DNA of 64,000 nucleotides, from NCBI GenBank assembly GCA_039545355.1, contig BCJJ01000003.1, forward strand, positions 186,001 to 250,000, read 5' to 3'. A program made the translations under genes and the position numbers. The notes beneath the pieces are model-generated. The model was not told the origin of the DNA, searched no databases, and saw only the letters and a program-made list of their open reading frames with translations. How positions within the stretch are numbered: the first letter of the stretch is position 1; each line of letters starts with the position of its first letter. The stretch comes from Trichosporon coremiiforme. Lineage: Eukaryota > Basidiomycota > Tremellomycetes > Trichosporonales > Trichosporonaceae. Of this stretch, positions 18,619 through 29,743 are shown in pieces.

Positions 18619-21433
18619 ATGAACCCGGCCTGGAGCGTGCGCGCCGTCTCCGTCCCGGGACCCGACACCGACACGGCCCTGTACGTCAGCTTTGACGAGT
18701 CCCGCTTCCTCTTCGGTGCTGGAGAGGGCACGCAGCGCTCCTTCCTCGAAAAGCGCACTAAGCTTGCAGGCGTCGGAGGTGTCTTCCTCCCGGGTAGCGC
18801 CAAGGGACGCAATGGTCTGCCGGGTGAGTTATGTCGCCGCGTGATTGAACTGACCAGCAGGCGTTATCATGACGATGGCCGACGCTGGGACGAACAAGTT
18901 GACTGTCGCGGGTCCTCCGGACATGCTGCAGTACATCGGCACGCTGCGTGGCGCCGTCGCTCGGTGAGCTGATTGTTGCGGCTGAACTAACGACAGTGAC
19001 GCCTTTGCGTTGAACACGGAGGTTGCGAAGCGAGACCAGGGTCTGCAGAAGGTCGGCGACTTTACGATGCTGAGCGTGTACGCTCTGCCCGTCGGTCCCG
19101 AGCCGGTGCAGCACGAGATCAAGGCGCCGACGCCGCACCGGCCAGCAGTTCTGCAGGGCGAGCAGCTGCTGGAGTGGGAGGACGCGGTCGTCAAGGACAT
19201 GTTCCGGAAGAACCAGGGGAAGACGAAGGCGCTCGCGCGCCAGTTCGAGGGCCTGCAGCGCCCCGGGGCGTGCGATTCTTCGTACATGCTCCCGCTGGCG
19301 AATGAGGCGGACCAGCAGACCGAAATGGTGTACGTCGCCCACGGGCCGGATGTGCGCGGACGCTTCGACGTGAAGAAGTCGCTCGAGCTTGGTGTGCCGA
19401 ATGGCCCCGCGCGAGGCAAGCTTACGAAGGGCGAGAGTATCGAAGTCGACGACCCGAACGCACCGGGCGGCAAGCGCATCGTTCGGCCGGAGGACTGCCT
19501 CGTCGGCGGCACAGTTGGTGCGGTCCTCGTCGTTGTCCAGTGCTCGCCGCACAACATCGACCGCCTCACGAGCCACGAGGCGCTTCGCCCTTACCTCGGT
19601 GAGGGAAGGGAGCACAACGTGCGTACCGTCGTGCACGAGGTCACTCGGGATGTCTGGGAGGACGCGCGGTACCAGGCGTGGGTCGCGCAGTTCGGGCCCG
19701 AGACGGTGCACCTCGTCGCGCAGGCTGGCGAGTCGGAGGGACCGATCCACTACGGCGCATCGGCGTGGCAGTGCCTGCGTCTGAACATGATCGATCCCGC
19801 CATGTTCCCTCTGCCGCACTTTGTCGCGTTCGCGCAGCAGCCGCAGTGGGCCATGCCCCCGAACGCGATCCGCCTCGTCCCCGGCCTCACCACGGGAATG
19901 TACCCCGCGACGGCGCCGGCGATGGCCGAGCCGGGTCTGAAGGCGCAGCCGCCGTTCCCCTCTGCTCCGTCTGAGCTCGACGCCGCGCGGCAGAAGATCG
20001 CGGACGAGTCGCCCGACTTTGTAGCCGCTTGTGCTGCGGGACAGGCGGCGATAGCGGTCGAGGAGAAGACGAGGCAGGTCGCCTCGCAGCCTGGTGACGA
20101 CATTGTTGTCACGACTCTGGGCACGGGCAGTGCGATCCCGGCAAAGTACCGCAACGTCTCGGCGACGCACCTCGACGTTCCAGGTGTCGGCGGCATCCTC
20201 CTCGATTGCGGCGAGGGCACGCTCGGCCAGCTGCGCCGCCGCTACGGCCCCGAACTGAAGCAGGTCCTGACGGACCTGCGCATGATCTTCGTCTCGCACA
20301 TGCACGCGGACCACCACTTGGGCCTGACGTCGATCCTGGCCGAGCGCTTCCGCCTCGGCATCACGTCGCGCCTGTACCTCCTCGCGCCGCTTCCGATCGC
20401 GACCCAGCTGTCCGAGACGGCGTCGTGGCAGGCAGGGCAGTCGCGCGAGGCGCTTGACAACGTCCGCTTCCTGAACATCAACAGGTTGAAGCGCGGCCTG
20501 AGCGCGCAGGAGGTGGGCCGCGGGCGCCGCTCAGACTCGGAGGAGCTCAGCGACGGTGTCGTCGAGGGCGAGGCGACGTTTGCCGCCGACGTGGCTTCTG
20601 GCGTCAGGCGCTGGCCCTTCGCCAACTTCCACCGGTACCACCCGGACCAGAAGGCTCGGTTCTGGTCCACTGTCCGCGACATGTTCTCCGACCTGCAGCT
20701 GTCTGAGCTGCGCACGCCCTTCGTCGCGCACCGCGGCGCGGCCTTCGGGCTCTGCCTCTCCCACCGCATTGGGTGGAAGCTGGCCTACTCGGGCGACACG
20801 AAGCCGTGCGGCGCCTTCGTGCAAGCCGGCGAGGGCGCGGACGTGCTGATCCACGAGGCGACGCTGGAGGACGAAAAGCCCGAGGTCGCCGAGGCCAAGG
20901 GGCACAGCACGTTCGGGCAGGCGATCGACGTGGGTCGCAAGATGCGTGCGCGCCACGTTATCTTGAACCACTTCTCGCAGCGGTACCCGAAGGTGCCCGA
21001 TATTGCTCCAGTGCAGACTGCGGAGGGCGAGCACACGCCCGACGTGGCGATCAGCTTCGACCTGATGTCCCTCCGCGCAGGCGACACATGGAAGATGCAG
21101 CACTACATGGATGCGGTCGGGCTCATGTACGCGTCTGAGGAGGCGGAGGAGGCCGGCGGAGCCGAAGCCGAAGACGCCGATGCCGGAGCCGCGGCGAATG
21201 CGAACGGCGCCACCGCCAACGGCAAGCCGGGAAAGAAGGGCAAGAAGGCGGCCAAGATGCAGCAGGACCTGACGCCTGCTGAAAAGGCGCGCGCCAACAA
21301 GCAGAAACAGAAGGAGGCGCAGCGCGAGCTCCAGGCTATGAAGAGGGCGGAACAGGCCGCTGCCAAGAAAAGGGGGAGTGACGCTAGTGTCGACATGGAG
21401 GAGGTCGCTGCTAAGAAAGCGCGCGCTGAGTGA
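18619..21433 (+). CDS. TRZ1: tRNase Z (tRNA 3'-end endonuclease, long form)
   Basis: Removes the 3' trailer from precursor tRNAs. Three exons: 18619-18823, 18861-18963 and 18997-21433, giving 914 aa. The introns are only 37 and 33 nt, with donors GTGAGT and GTGAGC and CTGAC/CTAAC branch sites; both junctions keep the frame and restore the conserved NGLPGVIMTMADAGT and GTLRGAVARDAF segments. The N-terminal half is the degenerate metallo-beta-lactamase domain of long-form tRNase Z. The active C-terminal half has LGTGSAIPAKYRN, the zinc motif SHMHADHHLG (about residue 536), SGDTKPC (about 702), HSTFGQA and LNHFSQRYPK. A Lys/Ala/Glu-rich tail follows. Long-form enzymes usually serve both nucleus and mitochondria. 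An open Arg/Ser-rich frame precedes the ATG without an in-frame AUG. Confidence 0.92.
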
Positions 21434-21899
21434 GCGGTGCGCGGAGGGAGGTCCAGCGGGCGTCGCCGGTGAGCTTCGGACGGAGAGGAGACGGGAAGGG
21501 AAGGGAAGGGAAGGGAAAGGGGGAGGATAGCATAGATCAATTCGTATACCCTGCATGTATGACCCACACTCAGTTCATCAGTCGTCTCATCGTGGCCGTG
21601 CAGACTTGGGAGCAGTCTCGTTAGGTAGGGCTGGAGATGTCTCGCTTGACAGGTCTCGCTAAGCATAAGGCTGGCCGGGTGTAACACAGCCCGGCCTGCA
21701 GCTGGTCAGAGTGCTGTCGCGGAGCGCGGAGCGTCATCGTGCCACCCGGCATGATCCCATGATCAGCTGGAAGACAAGGACGGTCCGATGCGTCCGAAGC
21801 GCAGGTTCCCACAAGCTCTAGTAAGGTCTGGAATGCCGTCTGCTCGGGATCATTGAGCCGGGCACAATTCAGCGTGCTGAGAAGCGTCTGGAGCTGCTG

Positions 21900-22770
21900 G
21901 TTGGGGGCTGGACGGGATGGAGTGTCTGAACGGCGAGGTCTGGACTGTGCAACGTCTTCTTCCATCCTCCCAACAAACGCAACTGCGTTGACATCTGGAC
22001 GTTCGCTTCACCCACTTCAAGCACATACTCATGCTGTCCACCGCATCTCCACCAGGATTAATGCTATCCCGGCACCTCCAGGTTGAAGACCGGGAAGCAG
22101 GGCTGACGGTGAGTTTGGCAGTCCTACTGTCGGCGACGCCGCCGCAGACACCGGTAAGATCGTGATGTTTGCTCTTCGACGCGATCCCCCCTTAGCCGAT
22201 ACTGACGACGTCAGCAGTCGCTCTTGCCCACACGCCCTGCTCTCGGGAAGCTCTCTCATTGCAGAAAGCCTACGACATTCGGAGAGGACATCACTGCCCA
22301 CAGTGCTTTGGATACTGGAGGCTTACCCAGGATCTGCTCTCGATCCGTCACCAACGCACTGGTTGCCCATCGACAACATCTCCACGGACTCTGTGGAGCC
22401 CACTCAGCGCAGATGGTCAACGTTGTGGAAGAATACCGTTCGCCCACGCCACTCTTCATGTAGCTATAGCTGTCCGATTAGCTGACTGCGCTTTCAGACT
22501 AAGAGGTATGTACAGTTTGCACCGACCTTTTGTCGATAGCCCACACTTTACACCAGTGGCACTTGCAGATGCTGGCGATCAACATGTGTCCACATTTGGA
22601 CGGACAAGCTCGACCAGGCTCGGTACATAACCCTCGCTCTCGTTCGCGGCCTCTCAATGTCCCTCGTCGGGGCGACTCTAACCCGCGAGTGCCCGCACTG
22701 TGCAAATCGTTTCAACGCCAGTCGTTGCGCCTGCCTCTCTTCCGGTCTGCACCGGTGTAGAAGACCCAAG
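21900..22770 (+). pseudogene. possible remnants of a C2H2 zinc-finger gene
   Basis: Several short stretches in different plus-strand frames resemble pieces of C2H2 fingers. At about 22697-22733 there is ECPHCANRFNASR. At about 22293 there is CPQCF, and 50-75 bp later another frame reads SVTNALVAHRQHLH. At about 21990-22045 there is LTSGRSLHPLQAHTHAVH. Each looks like half a finger; none continues into a full finger in one frame. Codon bias is weak compared with the neighbours. This is compatible with a decayed zinc-finger gene or a heavily intron-split one, but could be chance. Confidence is low. Confidence 0.22.
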
Positions 22771-23405
22771 CTATAACGTTTGGAAGTGACAAGTGCGCCC
22801 CAGTGTTACCTGCTGTGCTCGCGGTACCACCTTCGGACATCGGACAGCCGCACAGTTCCATAGTCTCGGGCACTCGGTCGCCCTCCCCCACTTCTCTCCC
22901 CACCCCGCCCAACACATGCTCATCACATGCTCATCACAGCTCCCAGTCCGTCGGAACGCATGTGGGCGTCGGTCTGAACGTTCATGCGAGGCCAGTTGAA
23001 CCGTGCCCATCGGGGGGTCCGCTCCGTCTGGGTGCTGGCTGCCACTGACGGCCGGGTGCGTACCCGGAATGTGATCGGCGGAAAGTGCCTCACGCCGTCG
23101 ATCACCCTCTGAAAAGCCGCAACCGCCCGCACGATCCCTGCAGCAGCTGATCACACTTGGTTCCACCTCCTACTCTCCCCCTGCTGCCCACTGACGTCTC
23201 TGCCTTCTCTGCTGTGCCCACCCGCGTCCTATCCACTTGCTCCTTGCGCAGGAATGCGTCGGAGCTGCACATGACGAAAGTCGGAGGTGGGGGAGTACGC
23301 TACGGAGGCCAAGGAGCACCTCGGAAAATGCCTCTGACCCGTGCCTGAAACCAACAGGCTGGGCGGCACAATGCTGGCTGTGATTCGCCGAGCTGGCTGA
23401 CAGGG

Positions 23406-23601
23406 GCAAATGCTCTATAACGCTCAACCTTGTTGGCTGAGTACGGCTGAGTACGGCTGACTTGCGTGCTGACTCGGACTACGGGCTGGCGGCGGGCAAC
23501 GGCGAGCTGGCGCTAGCGACAAGTTGGAATCGCACACTTGCTCATCCACACGTACACGCGACCTGCGACCTTTTCGGCTCTAGATCACGGCGAGCATTTG
23601 C
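23406..23601. promoter_or_regulatory. inverted pair of a 10-bp element upstream of the copper transporter
   Basis: gcaaatgctc at 23406-23415 and its exact inverse complement gagcatttgc at 23592-23601 lie about 300 and 110 bp before the Ctr start. Read in one direction each contains ATTTGC followed by [AC]C, one base away from the TTTGCTC element bound by Mac1/Cuf1-type copper regulators. The inverted repeat is seen directly; a copper-responsive role is inference. Confidence 0.3.
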
Positions 23602-23708
23602 ACGACGAGCCCGACGCTTTTTTCCCGTTACCAACACCGCAACCCTCAGAGCCGTAGATAGCCGGCCGACCGCGCTTCACTCTCCAACTCGACGATCGAC
23701 CCACGACA

Positions 23709-25011
23709 ATGGCGCGCTCACTATCCGACCAGCTGCGCCTTGCTGCTCTCCTCGGCTTGGCGCTCGCGCTCGCAGCTACCGCGCACGAGGGTCATGTCCA
23801 CGGCACGACTTCGGCGGCTGCCGCAGCCGCGACGGGGCTCGACATGAGCGACATGGACATGGGCGACGGGAGCATGGATATGGGCGGCGACGAGCAGATG
23901 GGGTCCATGACGGGAATGAAGATGTGGGTCCATGGGACTATTGGGGATGACTGTGAGTGTCACCGAGCTCGAGCGAGGGCGCGGGCGGAAGGGGAGTGAC
24001 GGCGTGCTCTCTTCGCTTTACTGCGGGGGAGTAACGACATCTCTGCATCCTCACCTTCGTGCGCCGCTTGCTGCTCTCTCGTTCCTCTCGGTATCCGTTC
24101 ACTTGCCTCTCTCAGCCCATTAATGAGGGTTCGAGGAGCGTGAACTGGAAGGATGCAGCGAGATTACAGCTGTCGGAACAATGCAGCTAACCCCAGTGCT
24201 CTGGTTCAAGTCGTGGCACCCCTCCGGCCCGGGCGCGACCGTCGGCGTGTGCATCGCCCTCTTTGCCATTTCCATTTTCGATCGGTACATGCACGCGATG
24301 TGGCGCGCGTGCAACGCGCACTGGGCGAGGGGACGAGTGTGGTTCACGCTCCCCGTGGCGCGCGGCGATCTCGCGTACGAGGACGCGGGGCAGGTCGTCA
24401 TGGCGACGAGCACCGAGACTCCGATCGCGCGGACGTTGACGAACCGGACCACTGGCGCTGCTGCGAATACGGCAGAGGTGCCCGTGGAGCGCAGGGGGAG
24501 TGCCGGCTCCGAGCCGCCCGTGTTCACGTCTTGCGCGACGGGAGACGAAAAAGTCCTCGAGAAGCAGCCTGGAAGCTGTTGCGGCGGCGGCGTACCTGCC
24601 GCCTGCAACTGTGGGTGCGGCGGTGAGTGTGGCCAATCCAGCTCGCCGCTGTACACGCTCGAGTCCTCTGATCCCTCCCGCGGTCTCGACAAGGAGGCCC
24701 CCCTCACCTCGTCCGGCTTCAGCTCTTCACCTTCTCTCGCCTACCCCTCCGGCGCCCCCGGGCGCAGGTCTCGCAGCCACCTCCCCTCAGCAGTCGTGGG
24801 CAACTTGGACCCCGCCCGCGTGGGACGCTGGTCCCGTCCCTTCAGACCTGCCGTCGACATTCCCCGCGGTCTCATGTGGACTTTCATAACGGCGCTGCAT
24901 TACGCGCTCATGCTCGTCGTCATGACGTTCCAGATCTGGTGGATCATCAGCGTCGTTGTGGGTGCGGGCGTGGGTGAGATGCTCTTTGGCAGGTTCGGAG
25001 CCACCCGCTAG
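23709..25011 (+). CDS. Ctr-family copper transporter
   Basis: Takes up Cu(I) as a trimeric channel at the plasma membrane or vacuole. Two exons, 23709-23952 and 24197-25011, give 352 aa. The 244-nt intron has donor GTGAGT and a CTAACCCCAG 3' end; the junction makes ...GDDLLWFKSWHPS, the conserved entry to the first membrane segment. The N-terminus has a possible signal sequence, then a Met-rich copper-binding ectodomain (DMSDMDMGDG, SMDMGG, MGSMTGMKM). TM1 is around ATVGVCIALFAISIF. Near the C-terminus TM2 carries the MxxxM motif (MLVVM) and TM3 the GxxxG motif (GAGVG). The roughly 190-residue cytosolic loop between them is unusually long and holds a dense Cys cluster (24577-24630). An upstream inverted repeat may be regulatory. 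Confidence 0.9.
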
Positions 25012-25089
25012 GAGGGAGACTGTAGCGCTAGTGCCGAACGAGGAGGTATATCTACTGTATGCATATGTTACAACATCGTCTTCTGCTGC

Positions 25090-28000
25090 TTAATAATCCT
25101 CATCGTCGCTCTCGACCACGCGACGACGCCGCGCTACCGGCGCAGCTGACTCATCATCGCTTCCGAGGTTCTTCATGGGCACGTCTGCCGGTTCAGCGAG
25201 CGCAGCGAGTTTGGCCCGCATCGGAGGACGGTTCTCCTTGTCACCCTCGGAGTCTGGCGTCGCCGTCGAGCGGGCAGAGGCGGAGACGGCGGAGACGGCA
25301 GAAATGGCGGAGGCGGGAAGCTCGTTCTCAACCTCGCCCTCGCCCTCAGGGTCAGCGGGGGTGGAAGCGCGGCGGCGTGCAGAACGAGAAGGGACAGCCT
25401 TGCCCTCGCTATCCGAGTCCGAGTCCGAGTTGATCGCAATCGGCCCCTCATTGTCCGAATCCCACTGTCCCGCCTTGCGCAACAAGAATTCCTCGTCGTC
25501 CCGCTCCGTATAAGGGCCAGTCCATTCCTGGTGATCAGAGGGACGCCACTCGTCATCATCGTGCTCGAGCCATTCAGCCATGATGGCTTTGCGGAGCGCT
25601 TTCCGTTCCGCCCTGCGCTGCTGCTCTTCCTCATCGATCTCCTCGTCCACTGCCATCCCGTCGTCGGCGGGAGTAACGGAGGCAGAGGCACGGCGCGGCT
25701 TGCGAAGCGTTTTGCCCTCCATGATCGCACGAATCTCCTCCTCCGCCTCCTGCCCGTGCCGGCCCATTTCGGCGCGGAGGGCAGCCTCGCGAGCAAAGAA
25801 CGCCGCGTCGGCCCCCTCGTCATCGTCCGAGTCCCAGATGAACGCAGCGGACTTGTAGGTCTGCACCTCTTGCGCCTTTTTCCTCGGCGGCCTCGGTTCG
25901 TCAGACCCACGCCTGCGCCGCTTCCGCTTCGGCCCAACCCCGTCCTCAGCGTCACTATCGGCTCCGGCGTCGCTATCGTCAGAGTCCGAGGCGGCGGCGC
26001 GGCGCTTGTACACCCGCCTGACGAGCGTTTTCATGTCACCCAGGTCTGTCGGAGGGAATGCGAGGTTCTCCTGCAGAGCGGAGAGCAGGGGCTCGATTGC
26101 TGAGGGCAGCTCGGAGGGAGGGTACACCCACCCACCGCTCTCTGGGCCCTCTGAGGGGGCTTCGGAATCGATGTCCCAGAACCCGAGAACAGTGAGCAGG
26201 AGTCGGAAGTACGGGTCATTCTTTGTGAGATCGACGTGAGCCGGGTCCGACGGGCGCAGGTCTGGCGTCAGCTGAACTGCAGGCCGGGAAAGCTTACAGT
26301 AAATTTGGATCTTCTTGCGCGCGTCTTCGCTTGGTTCGTCCTCGTCGATCGCGTCCTCGCCGTCGGTCGAGAGGATGACCTCTTTGCGCTCGGACAGAAC
26401 GACCTCCATGATCTGATTGTGAGCTCGCGCTCATGCCACCTAGGTGTAACGTACCGTGATGATCCAGTTGATATAGTCCTCGTGGTCCATGTCCACGAAG
26501 TACTTGACGAGCGCGCCAATCTTCTGCGAAGTGGAGAGGTCGCGCTTCTTGATGAACTCGAGCTTGGCGGGACCCATCTGCCTGTCAGCTTTGATGAAAC
26601 AATCTCAGCTCACCTGTTCGCGGATCCGCGCGCGCTGGCCGCCCATTTCGTCGTCCCCGTCCCCCTTCCACGATGAGAGCTCCTTCCACCGTCCCCTGGT
26701 CTTGGGCATGAGCGCCTCGACCATGAGGAAGGGGTCCTCCTGAAGGCGCTTGAAGAACTTGCGCGAGATGAACGTGACGAGCTGGATCAGGTCGCGCGCC
26801 GCGTCTCCGGGCGGGAGCGAGGATTTGTCGTCCATGATGTTGCGGAAGAGCGCCAGTGACGAGACCTGGAAGTACAAACCTTCGGCCTGCGCCTTGACGA
26901 CCTGCCGGTGAATCATGCCGACGACGCGCCGCAGTTTGTCGTTGTCCAACTCCTTGTACCGCTGCAGGTAGGCCAGGAGCGTGTTGGACACGCCCTCGGA
27001 CGCAAACTTCTTCTCGAACTTTGTGAACGTGAACGTGTGCTCGGCGTAGGACGGCGCGTCGTCTTCGGGATTCCCCTCATCCTCAGAATCGTTCTCGTAC
27101 TCTTCCGGCACAGGCGCGACGCCATCTCGGTCCGTTTGCATCTTGTTCTTCTTCCGCTTCGTCGTCTTCTTCACGAACATGAACTGCTTGTTCTTGGAAT
27201 AGCGCTCGAGCATCTTGAGCAGGACGTAGGCGAACGTGATGACGGACTCGAGGTACCTGGAGGTCAGTTGCACGTCGCAGAGGGGAAACTCACGCAATTG
27301 ACTGGTCTTTGTATCGACCGACGACTTCGAGGGCGGCATCGAGAATGTCACCGTTGTAGTACAGCTGGTTCTGGAGGACCTCGGCCGTCTTAGCCTCCTC
27401 TTCGTCGTGCGAGCGCGCCATGTTGTCGATCAAAAGAAGCTGATGTTAGCTGACAGTTGCAAAGACGAAGCTTACAATATACGTGAAGCAGTCGATGCTC
27501 GCCTGCAGCTCGGTCCACGCGATGGGCTTGTTGTCCATTGAGATCTTCATGCGGGACACGACCCAACGTACGCTGTCGAGGTTGGCCATCTCGATCGTCC
27601 AACCGAGAGGCAGCTCGCGGTCGACTTTGACGCTCGCGGGCTCGACCTCGGCCGCCGGCACTCCGTCCTTAACGGCTTTCAGCGCCTCGGCCTCGGCCTT
27701 CGGGAGCGCCTTTCTCCGGAGCAGAATCAGGTACTCCATCGAGTAGGCGGCGACGAAGAGCGCGCGTATCGTGTCTGCCGGCCGCACCTTGCTGCGTTCC
27801 ATCCGGATGTCCTTCAGTACCGACGCAATAAAGTCTGACGTCAGCAACGACCATGAGCTAATACACACCGTTGAAGCAGTCCTCCAGGAACTCGCGCGCA
27901 AACTTTTGTGTGACTCGTAACGCATCTGCGCTGAAGTAGACGTCGACAGTGAGCTCGTCCTGCTTGTCAGCTACGCAGTGTCGGCCCCTAGCTCACCATG

Positions 28001-29246
28001 CGCTTCAGCCGGGCTGCTCGCTTGCGCTTGTTGTTATCCAGCGCCTTGCCGACGTCCTCGACGATCGCGTTCTGGGAGTGGAGAACGATCTTCTGTCCGT
28101 TCTGATTGTCAGCTATCGCCCAGTGGCGCAACAGCTTACCGCTCTGGCTGCAAGTGTCGTCCCGAAACGGGAGTGTCGTGATCCCCGCTGCTGCGACGTG
28201 ATTACCCGCTTCCTCTTCTCGCCCTCGAGCAGCTTCGTCAGGTTCTCTACTGGCGCGCGTTCTGGGTCCTTCACGAGCTGCTCAGGCTTGATGCAGCGGA
28301 AGATTAGCTGGATACAGTCGAGCACGAGCATGTTGTATGGGTTGAACTCCATCCGGTCGGCCTGCGACGCGAGCGTGTTGAACAGCTCCAGGTAGGTTAG
28401 CTTATCGAGCTGCACCAGCAGTTGTGACTGGAGTTAGCTGGGACAATGTTGAGATAGCTTACTTGGAGAGTGGACAGCTCCTCCTTCTCGCCCGTCGCCG
28501 AGTCGGGAGCGACAACGTCACGAATGGCAAGCAGGTTGCGAACGATGTGGAGACCAAGGGATATGGTGCGCTCGTCCTTGTCGTTTCGCCGCTCCTTTGC
28601 AAAGATCGGCACAAGGATCGACAAAAGACAGCGCAACGTGTCACTTCCGATGATGATAGCCTGATGTGTTAGCTTAGAGGTGGAGTAGGCCAGCTTACCT
28701 TGTACTCGACTTGCGCTCGAAGTAGCGAGGCATAGTCGGTGACGACCGGGCCCTCGTCCTCCATCTCCTTCAGCTCCTGCGCGACGTCGATAGGCCATGT
28801 CAGAGCGGCAATGAGGTCGACTGCAACGTCAGCCAAAGAAAAGACGGTAGCTACTCACAAGCCATTAATGACACCTTGCGTCCCCACTCTCCTCGCATGG
28901 TGACCTCGCACACCAGCGAGACGAGCTCCTTCATGAGCCCCGCCGTGTGCATGCAGCGCGCGACCGTGCGCTCGTCGTCGGTGTCGTCCTTGCGCCACAT
29001 CCTCTTCAGGTCCTTCAGGACGGGGAGCACCGAGTCGCCTGGTCTGTAGACGGTAGCGCCCTTGCCTCCATCGGCCTCTGGGTCGAACTCCCATCCTCCG
29101 AGCGCGTTGGTGAGCGCCTGGACGGCGTTGAGGTAGATCTCCTGGCGCTCCTCCTCGTCCTGAATTTCCGGTGCCTCGCGGATGCCTCCATAGGGTTTGG
29201 CGATTCCTGCCTCGTCTTCTGGGTCGAAGGGGTCGAAGTCGGCCAT
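25090..29246 (-). CDS. TOF1: replication fork-protection protein Tof1/Swi1/Timeless
   Basis: Part of the Tof1-Csm3 complex that travels with the replisome, stabilises stalled forks and helps checkpoint signalling. Eleven exons (28859-29246, 28699-28820, 28463-28660, 28140-28427, 27997-28101, 27869-27959, 27476-27834, 27294-27439, 26614-27256, 26455-26577, 25090-26412) join in consistent phase to 1261 aa. The ten introns are 34-42 nt. The N-terminal Timeless domain includes AGLMKELVSLVCEV, LIAALTWPID, GLHIVRNLLAIRD and FNPYNMLVLDCIQ. A middle segment has HTFTFTKFEKKFA and GMIHRQVVKAQAEGLYFQV, as in other Tof1 proteins. The last exon encodes a region with DPYFRLLLTVLGFWD and then a long acidic/basic tail ending in ESDDEDY. 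The start at 29246 opens with an acidic MADFDPFDPEDEAG, typical of the family. The gene is divergent from NOP58. Confidence 0.9.
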
Positions 29247-29743
29247 AACTGGTGGTCGCTTGTCCGTTGGCTTGAGACTTTGTTGTTGTTGCTGCTGCTG
29301 CACCCCCTCGAGCTTCCTTGTCATTTACGCCGCCGCGAGAGGACACTCGCGCCCCGCGACGCGTCTCGGAACCAAATTTCGCGGAGCCTCTCGAACATGC
29401 AACATTGGTCTGCCACGTGGCGGAAGTGACAACAGATGGTCACGTGTGCATTCAGTCCAGATTTTCTGTGTAATCCCAGGTGTCATAATTTTGGCAGAGG
29501 GTTGATACGGTCGCTCGAAATCTTCGTCAGAAGTCGTCCACCTCGTCCTCGAGAGCTATTCACCCACTTCGCACCACACACCTGGGATCCTTGCGAGGGC
29601 ATCACACTCCGACAACCCGCCTCCTCGACAACAGCGACACCGGCGACACCTCACCTGTCGCTTCCCCGTCGTTCATCGTTGATCCCATCTCCCTCGACCT
29701 CCTCACACGGCTCCCACGCGACCTCAAAAACGAAGACACAACC
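29247..29743. promoter_or_regulatory. shared divergent promoter of TOF1 and NOP58
   Basis: About 500 bp between two divergent start codons. It contains ACGCGT at 29359-29364 and TTTCGCGG at 29377-29384, about 115-135 bp upstream of TOF1. These resemble the MluI-box/E2F-type sites used by MBF for S-phase genes, but ACGCGT is not rare in this GC-rich window. CACGTG sits at 29441-29446. Confidence 0.35.

Larger units (their letters stand above)
21434..23708. other. long intergenic region upstream of the copper transporter
   Basis: About 2.3 kb with no complete gene. 21480-21530 is a GGGAA repeat. 21.9-22.8 kb has possible zinc-finger remnants, listed separately. 23440-23462 has a repeated gctgagtacg unit. 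The last 300 bp are the copper transporter promoter. Confidence 0.5.
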
